NCBI GenBank assembly: GCA_013112585.1
Contig: JABFGH010000018.1
Location: 29,867 to 93,866 of the forward strand
Source: Ignavibacteriota bacterium
GTDB taxonomy: Bacteria > Bacteroidota > Ignavibacteria > Ignavibacteriales > Melioribacteraceae
Direction of reading: 5' to 3'
Length of the DNA: 64,000 bases
Shown: piece after piece, positions 45,894 to 53,912 of the stretch
Layout: every line of letters starts with the position of its first letter
Position numbering within the stretch: position 1 is the stretch's first letter
Notes under the pieces: model-generated
What the model was told of the DNA's origin: nothing
Databases searched by the model: none
Seen by the model: the letters and a program-made list of their open reading frames with translations, nothing else
Made by a program: the position numbers and the translations under genes

Positions 45894-46538
45894 TTAAATT
45901 AGAATAAAATTCTCCAGCAGCACATATCCAACAAACAGAAATAATAAACAGCCAGCGGTCAACAACACTAAAAGATTTGGAATCTTATTTGAAAAATAAA
46001 ATGTTCCTATCAAATCGTTCTTCCGTTTTTGCAGATTGAATTTAACTAAAACCGAAAGGTTAAGGTAAATAGTTAAAAATATACCGCCGATAAAAATGAA
46101 TGGAGAAATGAAATTGAATACTTTGAACAAAATAGCATCGTTATAAATATATTCAAGTGAAGAATGCATGAAGGAAATATTTAAGTAGTAATAAAGAATA
46201 TTAGCAACAGCAAAATATAATGCAGGCAAAACAAAAACTAAACTGATTAAAGCAATTGATTTAGATTTAACTCCCTTTAGAAAATTGAACAGAGCATACT
46301 TGTTAAACATGTCTAAAATTTTTGAATTATCTGTATCTAATATTTCAGTAAAACTCTCAACATCTAATTCGAATATAGAAGCAAGTGTAAGTAAGGATTC
46401 ATGCGAGCATTTCCCATCTTTTTCTATTCGCTGAATAGTTCTCAAACTCAATCCCGAAATATCAGCAAGCTGCTGCTGCGACCAGGATTTACTTAAACGT
46501 AATTTTTTTATTTCAGAAGCCAATTGAAATCGAGACAT
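45894..46538 (-). CDS. Membrane-tethered XRE-family HTH regulator
   Basis: Residues 5-60 form a classic XRE helix-turn-helix (ASEIKKLRLSKSWSQQQLADISGLSLRTIQRIEKDGKCS). The C-terminal ~120 residues hold about four hydrophobic helices (SIALISLVFVLPALYFAVANIL, FISPFIFIGGIFLTIYLNLSVL and LVLLTAGCLLFLFVGYVLL). Such membrane-bound Cro/CI-like proteins sense envelope or membrane state; no ligand is suggested by the sequence. It is a single gene in minus orientation, preceding nothing obviously co-regulated. It has 214 residues. Confidence 0.8.
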   Translation of the reverse strand: MSRFQLASEIKKLRLSKSWSQQQLADISGLSLRTIQRIEKDGKCSHESLLTLASIFELDVESFTEILDTDNSKILDMFNKYALFNFLKGVKSKSIALISLVFVLPALYFAVANILYYYLNISFMHSSLEYIYNDAILFKVFNFISPFIFIGGIFLTIYLNLSVLVKFNLQKRKNDLIGTFYFSNKIPNLLVLLTAGCLLFLFVGYVLLENFILI

Positions 46539-46634
46539 ATTTTCCCCCGTTGTAATTTTATTTTAGGAAAATATAAGTAAAAATAAATTATTGTTATACG
46601 ACACAATTATGACAGTATTAAAATTGACTTAGAA

Positions 46635-47018
46635 TTATAACTCCTGCCACAATTCAATCTTGTTCCCGTCCGGATCAATAATCCATGCAAACAATCCTTC
46701 GGGGTGCTCATCAATTTCAGTCACATTTTGATTTTCTTTTTTCAATTCCTCAACCACAGTTTTCAAATCATCAACTCTAAAGTTTATCATAAAAGGGGAT
46801 TTGCTCGGATCAAGGTAATCAGTATCATGATTAAAAACACTGAACACACTATACTTTTCCTTATCCGGATTTTCTTGATCGCGCCACTTAAAAACTGAGC
46901 CGCCCCAGCTTTCAATGTTCAAACCAAGATGAGTCTTGTACCAATCCAATAAACTCTCTCTATTTTTAGATTTGAAAAAAATACCGCCAATTCCGGTTAC
47001 TCTTTTATTTTCACTCAT
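46635..47018 (-). CDS. VOC-superfamily (glyoxalase-fold) protein
   Basis: The 127-residue protein has the vicinal-oxygen-chelate fold: an N-terminal GIGGIFFKSKNRESLLDWYKTHLG, a central strand PFMINFRVDDLKTVVEEL and a C-terminal FAWIIDPDGNKIELWQEL that ends in the conserved metal/Glu motif. It is most like the glyoxalase/bleomycin-resistance family, but no substrate can be assigned. It follows the metallophosphoesterase gene by 10 bases on the minus strand and may share its transcript. Confidence 0.85.
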   Translation of the reverse strand: MSENKRVTGIGGIFFKSKNRESLLDWYKTHLGLNIESWGGSVFKWRDQENPDKEKYSVFSVFNHDTDYLDPSKSPFMINFRVDDLKTVVEELKKENQNVTEIDEHPEGLFAWIIDPDGNKIELWQEL

Positions 47019-47028
47019 GTTGTTCCTT

Positions 47029-47937
47029 TTAGTTATTGTTTACGGCTTCCCAATTATAATCAATATACTCCCATTCAAAATCATTTTCAAAAACTTCAAC
47101 CAACACAAAACCCTCTTCAAAATTTTCACGTGGACCATTCCACCAGCTACCACTAACAGCTCCTCCGGTAATGAAGCTGGTTCCGTCAAAATTAATTTCT
47201 TCAACGATATGCAAGTGTCCCTGCAATACTAATTTTAAATTGTGATCTTTAAACATTTCAAGAACTTCTTTAGAATTGGTAACAGCAGCACCCTCTGGTA
47301 GTTGATAAGTTGAACCAAACTTCATTTGACCATAAATTGTAGCTAATGGAATGTGAATAGAAATAACTATTGGTGTTTCAGAATCAACATTCTTTAAATC
47401 TCCATCCAGCCAGTTCATCTGTAAACTATCAATCAAGCCATAATATTTCCTATCCCCGGTAAACCCTATTGCATCCAGACTAATAAAATGCCAGCCCTTA
47501 TGATCAAACGAGTAATAGGTTTTCCCTTCTCCAATTCTATCTTTAAACATTTTTTTACCAAAGCTCTCATCCGATTCATCAACCCCGCTTTTTTTATACA
47601 ATCCAAAAACTTCGTGATTACCAATGGTATTGTAAATTGGAATTGAGGTTTGTGCCGATAATTTATTATAAAGATCATATAACACTTTAGCAGAATCATA
47701 ATTTTGTCCGAGTGCATCAAAAATTAAATCGCCTCCGGTTAATATAAAATCCGGTTCCAACTCTTCAGCTTTTTTTAGCGCTTTCAAAAATCCTTCCTCA
47801 GCATTCTTCTTCGATTGAATATGAATATCTGTCATAAATACAAACTTAAACTTGCTTTCGTTTTGAGTGCAGCCGAATGAAATAAAAATTAAAAGTAATA
47901 ATGGTTTTATCAAATTTGTCTTCATTTTGTTCTTCAT
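47029..47937 (-). CDS. Calcineurin-like metallophosphoesterase lipoprotein
   Basis: The 302-residue protein has a lipoprotein signal (IKPLLLLIFISFGC). The metallophosphoesterase motifs are FMTDIHIQSKKN (D-x-H), ILTGGDLIFDALG (GD), IYNTIGNHEVFG (GNHE), ISIHIPLAT (H) and VLQGHLHIVEEI (GHxH). All metal ligands are visible. It is exported and lipid-anchored in the envelope. Substrates of the family range from nucleotides to phospholipids. A start four codons inside (ATG 47925) is possible. Confidence 0.88.
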   Translation of the reverse strand: MKNKMKTNLIKPLLLLIFISFGCTQNESKFKFVFMTDIHIQSKKNAEEGFLKALKKAEELEPDFILTGGDLIFDALGQNYDSAKVLYDLYNKLSAQTSIPIYNTIGNHEVFGLYKKSGVDESDESFGKKMFKDRIGEGKTYYSFDHKGWHFISLDAIGFTGDRKYYGLIDSLQMNWLDGDLKNVDSETPIVISIHIPLATIYGQMKFGSTYQLPEGAAVTNSKEVLEMFKDHNLKLVLQGHLHIVEEINFDGTSFITGGAVSGSWWNGPRENFEEGFVLVEVFENDFEWEYIDYNWEAVNNN

Positions 47938-48005
47938 TATTTTTTGAAATAATTAGTGCTTAATAAAAAGAATCCTTTGAATAACATCTCAATAAACTGG
48001 TTCGG

Positions 48006-48125
48006 GTCATTGCGATCCCGATGTTCCGATAAACACATTCGGAGCAGACTTTTCGGGAGAAGCAATCTGCCAAAAAGTGAGAGATTGCTTCATCCCGATA
48101 AAATGCATCGGAATTCGCAATGACA
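48006..48125. repeat. REP-like dispersed element, copy B
   Basis: Read on the minus strand this begins TGTCATTGCGAATTCCGATG and continues with TTATCGGGATGAAGCAATCTC, almost the same as 3273-3330 on the plus strand. The other end is an imperfect inverted copy (GGTCATTGCGATCCCGATG on the plus strand at 48005-48023), so the whole 120-base unit is a long imperfect palindrome. It lies between the metallophosphoesterase and GTPase genes and has no coding capacity. Confidence 0.75.
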
Positions 48126-48154
48126 AAATATATTTTATTCAAAGCCTTCTAAAA

Positions 48155-49141
48155 TTAAATATGTAATTCTACAATATCACCATCATAAAGAATATGATCC
48201 CTTCCGACCATTTGCCCATCATGAACTCTTTTACCCCAAAGCTTTGCAGACTTAAGATTCTTAGCAAAGTCTCGATGTACTTTTGCCGCAAACTCTTCTA
48301 ACGTGGAACCCGAATGAAGCACAAAGGGCTGGGTTAAATCGGGCTCCTCGCCCGGAGGCTTACTATAAATCCTTATCATTTCAAGTTCTCGAATTATAAA
48401 TTGCTCAGCCTCGTCAATATTTCTACCCGCCTTAATAGAAATAGGCAGCACAGCCCAGCCCTCTTCTTTCAATAATTCATTCAATACTTCAAAGTCTTCG
48501 TCAAATCCTTCTGTATCATCTTTGTTTACAAGCACCACAATTGGAATAAAATAATTACGCGGATCAGCAGAATCCGTCTTCTTTATTCTGGCAAAGATTC
48601 TATTGCTTTCTAAAACTTCCACTGTCTGCTGAAACTGGGGAATTGGAAAAGCCTGCAAATCAACCATCAATAAAATTAGATCAGCACTTTTCAACAGATC
48701 AACAAATTCAGGTTCAATGTAATTTCTATCAATTGGGGGAGTATCAATTAATTGTAAGTGTATTCCTTTAAACTCGAGTATGCCCGGTGTAGGAACCCAA
48801 GTGGAATAAGGGGCTTCAGATACTTCCGGTTCGGCATTGGTTAAATACGAAACTAAAGATGATTTGCCGACGTTAGCGGCGCCTACAACTACAATGCGTC
48901 CATCACCTTCCTTTTCAATTTTAAAATGGCTGTCATGTTTAGCGGTATTCTTTTTCGATTGAGATTGAGACTTAAATTTGGAAAGTTTTTTTCTATACTC
49001 AGCACGCAGCTTATCGGTGCCTTTATGCTTTGGAATTCTGCTGATTAATTCTTCAAGAGCTTGAGTTTTTTCTTCGGGAGTTACAGAATCTTTAAATCTT
49101 TTTTCGGCTTCAAAATATTCAGGAGGTAAATTTGTAGGCAT
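48155..49141 (-). CDS. Obg/DRG-like GTPase with C-terminal TGS domain
   Basis: The 328-residue protein has an N-terminal helical, highly charged region and then a GTPase domain with G1 GAANVGKSS (residues ~82-90). It also has a G2 region in APYSTWVPTPGILE, G3 DTPP in LQLIDTPPIDRNY and G4 NKDD (a variant of NKxD). The C-terminal TGS domain runs from QPFVLHSGSTLEEFAAKVHRDFAKNLK to DHILYDGDIVELHI. This is the domain order of DRG/Obg-family proteins linked to ribosome or stress functions. It is shorter than Obg and lacks the Obg fold at its N-terminus. Confidence 0.85.
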   Translation of the reverse strand: MPTNLPPEYFEAEKRFKDSVTPEEKTQALEELISRIPKHKGTDKLRAEYRKKLSKFKSQSQSKKNTAKHDSHFKIEKEGDGRIVVVGAANVGKSSLVSYLTNAEPEVSEAPYSTWVPTPGILEFKGIHLQLIDTPPIDRNYIEPEFVDLLKSADLILLMVDLQAFPIPQFQQTVEVLESNRIFARIKKTDSADPRNYFIPIVVLVNKDDTEGFDEDFEVLNELLKEEGWAVLPISIKAGRNIDEAEQFIIRELEMIRIYSKPPGEEPDLTQPFVLHSGSTLEEFAAKVHRDFAKNLKSAKLWGKRVHDGQMVGRDHILYDGDIVELHI

Positions 49142-49241
49142 ATTAACCTTCTATCCAAAAGATGAAAAATTATACTGCCTTATCTAACGTATTGAAAAAT
49201 ACTAAATTTGATTTTAATCGGATAGTTAAAAATATCAATTA

Positions 49242-49646
49242 TTACTTCGGCTTGACTCCCTTATTGTCCCAATATTCTTCTCCGTAATCGTAAAATATTT
49301 CTTCACCTTTTTTAATTTTTTTTATAGCTCGTATGCGTGCTGTCTTCCATCTGGTTGATACGACAATTTCCGCATTAGGTTTTTTGCAATGATTTATCAT
49401 ACTGGCAAAGCTCGATCCTTTACCTTCACCTAAAATATAATAGTCTTCCGTAACCTCCATCAAATATGAAGATGAGATATAGGGTTCTTTCAGAATTTGC
49501 TTACCATTTAAAACACGTCCGGTATAATAACCAATATGCTCACCCTTTTTAATTTTTACTTTAGCAAATAATCCTTTACCGGCTTTCTTCTTAGATGATT
49601 TTTTTATTTTAAATTTTTCCTGCCAATTGGAGTCGTCAAACGGCAT
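49242..49646 (-). CDS. SET-domain protein (lysine methyltransferase-like)
   Basis: From ATG 49646 (AAGGAA six bases upstream) the protein is ~134 residues; the longer frame from TTG 49670 is unlikely. It holds a compact SET domain: KAGKGLFAKVKIKKGEHIGYY (the KGxGVFA start), SFASMINHCKKPNAEI (the NHS-like H-N region), ARIRAIKKIKKGEEIFYDYG (the G-E-E-x-x-Y-D-Y motif) and a short tail EEYWDNKGVKPK. Free-standing bacterial SET proteins exist, some methylating host or own chromatin-like proteins. The target here is unknown. It is basic and cytosolic. Confidence 0.83.
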   Translation of the reverse strand: MPFDDSNWQEKFKIKKSSKKKAGKGLFAKVKIKKGEHIGYYTGRVLNGKQILKEPYISSSYLMEVTEDYYILGEGKGSSFASMINHCKKPNAEIVVSTRWKTARIRAIKKIKKGEEIFYDYGEEYWDNKGVKPK

Positions 49647-49758
49647 AAGTAGTTCCTTCGTTTTAAACAAAGTTCAAACATAAGGTATTATAGTGAAATT
49701 TAAAAGAAAAAATTGTAAGTCGAATACCAACGGAAAGAATGGAATTACTGGATTGCGG

Positions 49759-50004
49759 TTAATTTCTTCCGAGTAACTTCCATAAAAAGTAACCCGCAAA
49801 AATTATCAATACCAATAAATGAAGTAGAATAAAATTCACAATTACCTTTTCTATATAAGTGGGATCATTAAGAAACCAGCTAGCTATACCTTTGCCGGAA
49901 CCGGTTTTACTAGGCGAAATTGGGATGATAAATGAAATTAAAATTAAAATAAATTCAATGAGCAGGTATGCTTGCCAGTCCTTATTTCTTTTCAGCTTCT
50001 TCAT
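49759..50004 (-). CDS. Small two-helix membrane protein
   Basis: The 81-residue protein has a basic start (MKKLKRNKDW) and two hydrophobic helices (AYLLIEFILILISFIIPI and FILLHLLVLIIFAGYFLW). A short periplasmic loop contains GSGKGIASWFLND, and it ends KLLGRN. It is unrecognised. The ATG, length and helix pattern support a real gene, but no ribosome site is obvious and it is isolated. Confidence 0.6.
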   Translation of the reverse strand: MKKLKRNKDWQAYLLIEFILILISFIIPISPSKTGSGKGIASWFLNDPTYIEKVIVNFILLHLLVLIIFAGYFLWKLLGRN

Positions 50005-50213
50005 TATGGTAAAATTATAATCAGATAATACAATGTGTAAAATACATTTGAATTAATTGCATTATAAAAATACTAAGAGTGAAACATATATTCTGGCGTA
50101 TATCATAAACGATAAAAATAAATTGTCCTTGTTAATTACTAACCATAGAAGTGATTTAAGACAGAAAATATTGCAGAACCAAATTTTAATTGAAATTATT
50201 TATGGAAATATTA

Positions 50214-50244
50214 AAGCCGCCAATCAATTGATGAATGGCGGCTT
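50214..50244. terminator. Terminator hairpin after the large surface-protein gene
   Basis: AAGCCGCCA (50214-50222) pairs perfectly with TGGCGGCTT (50236-50244). It lies 44 bases beyond the minus-strand stop at 50288. The minus-strand side ends in TTTAATATTT, a weak T-rich tail. Confidence 0.6.
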
Positions 50245-50287
50245 CTTAATATATTACTATCGTTATTTACAATACTGACATTTGTCG

Positions 50288-53200
50288 TTATTTCATCAGC
50301 ATCATTTTCTTGGTTGAGACAAATGAATTAGTTTGAAGTCTGTAAAAATAAATTCCGCTTGAAACAGGAACTCCGCTTTCATTTATTCCATTCCAAATTA
50401 CTTGTTTTGTACCGGCGGATTGTTCTGAGTTAATAAGTGTTTTAACAAGTTCACCAAGTATATTGTGCACAGTTAAACTAACCTTGCCCGCTTGCGGCAA
50501 TTTAAAACTTATAGTTGTTGATGGATTAAATGGATTTGGATAATTCTGTTCTAAAGAATATTCCTTTGGAATTGTTGAGTTATTATTTTCAACGTCTGTT
50601 GGTAAACCATTTGATAAATATGTATTCCCAACTAAGTCACCATGATTTTCATAAATTGAATAATCTCGAACATCGTTCGTTCCGGGATCACCCACTCCCA
50701 GATCTTCCAGTTCGTCAAATTTCCAATAACCGATTAATCCGCTGTCGGCAGTCGAATAATACTCACTTCCTAAATCCATACCCCTGGTTCTAATTATCTC
50801 TTCTTCATTTCTACTATAATTCCAGAGCCTTACCTCATCTATCATTCCTTGAAATTTTTGATCACTTGAAACTTGTCTTCCTCCAATTCTTAATTTATTG
50901 GAATCAGGGTGAACATCACCGGTATAAAATGAGAAGCCGTCGTAACCGTGGAATTCAGTACCATTTTCGTTATGCAAAAATATATCAGTCTCCGAACCGC
51001 CGTCCCAGTACAACCGAGTCAATGCGATGTGCGTCCAAACCGCTTCGGGAGCAGTGTAATAAGTGTTTATCCATTCCCATGAGCTTTCATCTGCGATCGC
51101 ATATCTAATTGTGCCGTCGGGAAACCTTGCAATCTGAAATTCACCTTCCTTATTTATTATTGTTCCGCCAAATGCAGTATCGATACCGGGTCCCTCCGGA
51201 TAGATCCATGCTTCAATTGTCATATCACCTGAAAAATCTAAATTATCAGTTTCTCCCATATCCGCATATCCGTTATTCCCAAGTTCATTTAATACCACAG
51301 CATTCCCCGGAACTAAATTATCTAAAACAGCATTTTGATATACACCATATTCAATTTTAATATTCGGAGTGGCAACACCGGTTGGTCCTTCAAGTACATA
51401 AGTTTCCGGCTGTATCTCCATATCAATTACTTTTCGGTAAGGGTCTATATTTATTTGCTCTAATGCATTATTAGTAAAAACTGTTGAAGGTGATAAATAA
51501 AAAGGTGTGCCCCTTAGATCAATATTAGCATTTAGTTTCTTGAAAGCCGGATTATACAAGACTTTTCCGTAAATACCTTGCTGGTAATAATTATTAAAGA
51601 TAGGTTTTCTCGCACCAAAAAGAATTTCTTCTTGTATAAACGTAGTGTCTTTTCCATCCACGATAAGAGTGTGAGCATCAATTTTAATTTTATTAAAATG
51701 AAATCTTGAATGATGCCCGTCGTGAGACCAATCTGAAAAATTCGTTGTGTCTTCACTTAACGGAATCGTTAAATATTCTTTCGGTTCTGTTAATGAATCT
51801 CCTGTAACCGGATCAAAAAACATACAGTAAAGCTGCATAGGCTTTGTTTCATCACCTTCGTGATAGATCCAATACTCAGCACCGGGATTGGGAATGAATC
51901 TGCTGAATTGTTTAACTTCGGCGGCGTCAGCATAAATTGCAGGAATTGTAATTATACTTTCGGTAACATCACCGCGTGCATTTTTTACATATACTTTTCC
52001 TGCTTCTTCCGGTGTTCCCTTTATAGGTTGGATATTTGTATAGAATCCCAATTCATTTTGCTCCAGAGTATCAACTCTAGTTACACCATCAACTTTAACT
52101 TCAGAAGTAACTAATGAAATAGGAAAATTTTCCGGAGTAGTGCTGACCAAAATTCTACTGTATGCTGATGTATCCCCCGGAAACTGAGAATAGCTTGCTA
52201 AGTTTAATTTTGGTTCAGGGGTATCGCCCGGACTCATCATCACAATTTTTGTATTTGAATGCATTGTAAGAGGCAGTAAATTATTTGGTCTTCCTGCCGT
52301 CTCCCATTCATTTATAACTTCGGATGAAGGGGAGGAAACATACCATTGCCCGGGGTATTCTCTACCTTCAATTTTTACAACTCCGTTATTTTCTTCAACG
52401 TCAAATATTCTAGATAAAACTTGACGGAAACTATATTCTGGATTCCAGTTCGTCCAACCTGCAAACACTTGATGCCGCTTTGGTTCACTTCCCATATTTG
52501 CGATTATATCAACAGTAACAACATCAATATCACCTGTGTAAATATTCCAAGGTTTTACAACACTATTGTTGTTAAGGTCAATAGTTTCAACATCTGCCTG
52601 AACCTGGTTTACTTCTAATGTAAGAGGCGCTCTTCTTTGAATTGCTTTCAATTCATCAAGTGTAATTGTAATATCATCGCCGCCCGTTGTTGAAATATTA
52701 AAATCGTTACTTCTTTGTCCGGGATTTAATGCATCTACTAAAGGTAAATTGAATGTTGCAATTATTTTATCACCCAACTTTAAATTTACTGTTGGTACAA
52801 TATTCAATGCCTCAGCGCTTCCTTTGTTTTCAACATTTACAATTAGCTCAAGCCTTGCAGCTCTATCGGGCTGGGTTGAACGGGCGTTATTCCAATTCAT
52901 TTCAGAGGTGCTAGTGGATGTTTGAGATGTGCTCCATGTCTCGGAATAGGATTCACTTACAGAGGTACTTCCTTTCAGCCCTTCTAAACTGTACTCAATT
53001 CCAGAAGTAACTTCAACACCAACTGTTTGTGAATTTTCGACTGAATTTGAAAATGAACTGCTTTGCGAACCACCTTTTGCATCGGTAATTTCAACTATTG
53101 GATAGACGTCAAATTTTTTCATCGTAACAACTATTCTTGGTCTTGCCGCAACAAGAGGGTCATCTTCCGGCGGAAACACTGTTACATCTAAACCAACTTT

Positions 53201-53560
53201 TGAAACTTCAGTAAAATCACTATACGGGTCTTGATCGGTGCTTGCCTGAAGTGGATCGGTGATAAAATAATTTATATTCGGGTCGCCGTTCCAAGCCCGC
53301 ATTTTAAAACTATCTGAATCCCAAAAGTACCCGTTTACTTCAAGTTCGTTTTCTATCCCATCACCATCAACGTCTCCCATTGGCGAATATATTTGTTTCG
53401 TTCCATCCTTTGAAACAAATTCAAGCATTTTTGTACCGTTTTTATATATGGTTTTCCATGATTGAGCATTTACTATATTTACCTGTAAAGCCAGCACTGC
53501 TGTTAATATAAGTAAGAGTGTTTGCTTGCGGGTTGCTGAAACGTACTTAAGCGTTTTCAT
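50288..53560 (-). CDS. T9SS-exported protein with binary-toxin (protective-antigen-like) pore, GON-like and LamG-like domains
   Basis: The 1090-residue protein has GGAGG before ATG 53560 and a signal peptide (LLLILTAVLALQVNIVNAQ). Residues 63-74 (DVDGDGIENELE) are an EF-like calcium site, then LEVNGY, DPYSDFTEVS (111-120) and DDPLVAARPRIVV, all close to the start of anthrax PA63. Residues ~164-225 are a Ser/Thr loop with alternating hydrophobics, like the PA membrane-insertion loop. RAARLELIVNVENKGSAEALN, VPTVNLKLGDK and LTLEVNQV follow the PA heptamer domain. Phe287 (NDFNIS) may be the phi-clamp. Further on are a GON-like region (~556-645), a LamG-like domain (~755-950) and a T9SS tail (NYPNPFNPSTTI, 1007-1018). 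No PA14 region is present. Function is inferred. Confidence 0.8.
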   Translation of the reverse strand: MKTLKYVSATRKQTLLLILTAVLALQVNIVNAQSWKTIYKNGTKMLEFVSKDGTKQIYSPMGDVDGDGIENELEVNGYFWDSDSFKMRAWNGDPNINYFITDPLQASTDQDPYSDFTEVSKVGLDVTVFPPEDDPLVAARPRIVVTMKKFDVYPIVEITDAKGGSQSSSFSNSVENSQTVGVEVTSGIEYSLEGLKGSTSVSESYSETWSTSQTSTSTSEMNWNNARSTQPDRAARLELIVNVENKGSAEALNIVPTVNLKLGDKIIATFNLPLVDALNPGQRSNDFNISTTGGDDITITLDELKAIQRRAPLTLEVNQVQADVETIDLNNNSVVKPWNIYTGDIDVVTVDIIANMGSEPKRHQVFAGWTNWNPEYSFRQVLSRIFDVEENNGVVKIEGREYPGQWYVSSPSSEVINEWETAGRPNNLLPLTMHSNTKIVMMSPGDTPEPKLNLASYSQFPGDTSAYSRILVSTTPENFPISLVTSEVKVDGVTRVDTLEQNELGFYTNIQPIKGTPEEAGKVYVKNARGDVTESIITIPAIYADAAEVKQFSRFIPNPGAEYWIYHEGDETKPMQLYCMFFDPVTGDSLTEPKEYLTIPLSEDTTNFSDWSHDGHHSRFHFNKIKIDAHTLIVDGKDTTFIQEEILFGARKPIFNNYYQQGIYGKVLYNPAFKKLNANIDLRGTPFYLSPSTVFTNNALEQINIDPYRKVIDMEIQPETYVLEGPTGVATPNIKIEYGVYQNAVLDNLVPGNAVVLNELGNNGYADMGETDNLDFSGDMTIEAWIYPEGPGIDTAFGGTIINKEGEFQIARFPDGTIRYAIADESSWEWINTYYTAPEAVWTHIALTRLYWDGGSETDIFLHNENGTEFHGYDGFSFYTGDVHPDSNKLRIGGRQVSSDQKFQGMIDEVRLWNYSRNEEEIIRTRGMDLGSEYYSTADSGLIGYWKFDELEDLGVGDPGTNDVRDYSIYENHGDLVGNTYLSNGLPTDVENNNSTIPKEYSLEQNYPNPFNPSTTISFKLPQAGKVSLTVHNILGELVKTLINSEQSAGTKQVIWNGINESGVPVSSGIYFYRLQTNSFVSTKKMMLMK

Positions 53561-53603
53561 AATTCCTCCGGTTTATCAATTTATACGGACATAAAGTCCC
53601 TTT

Positions 53604-53631
53604 ATTATATACGCATGAAAATGGGGTCAAA
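53604..53631 (-). promoter_or_regulatory. Candidate promoter of the surface-protein gene
   Basis: On the minus strand TTTGAC (53626-53631) is followed by TATAAT (53604-53609) with 16 bases between. The latter ends about 44 bases before the ATG. The fit to a -35/-10 pair is good, but Bacteroidota usually use different boxes, so this is a suggestion only. Confidence 0.35.
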
Positions 53632-53678
53632 GTGATAACCGGAATTATTTTTTTATACATATTGTTCTGCAATAATTA

Positions 53679-53709
53679 TTGACAATAGAGACTTTTATAT
53701 TTACTTTTG
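53679..53709 (+). promoter_or_regulatory. Candidate Bacteroidota-type promoter of hypD
   Basis: TTG (53679-53681) and TACTTTTG (53702-53709) match the Bacteroidota -33 TTG and -7 TAnnTTTG boxes with 20 bases between them. The leader to the hypD ATG would be ~195 bases. The rest of the 53561-53912 spacer shows no gene, only AT-rich sequence and the ribosome site TTTGGAG before hypD. Confidence 0.45.
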
Positions 53710-53912
53710 TACGTAAACAAAAATTTGGCACCTTTTTATGTCTGATCACATAAATTCTATATTAAAAACTTACCGACGCTTATTCGAGTGCTGGATCTTC
53801 TATAAGTAATCCACATAGCTTTCCCTTTTATTCCATAAAATTTTAATAAAAATTATTTAACTCATTTCGAGTTTGTTTAAAAATTAAATTATTTCATTTG
53901 GAGAAATAAAAA

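Noticed and set aside
50057..50278. 73-codon plus-strand frame
   Set aside because: It runs through the terminator hairpin of the large minus-strand gene and has no ribosome site or recognisable protein features.
50288..53560. Complete binary toxin operon
   Set aside because: No ADP-ribosyltransferase or other A-component-like gene is found beside it, so only the B-like component can be claimed.
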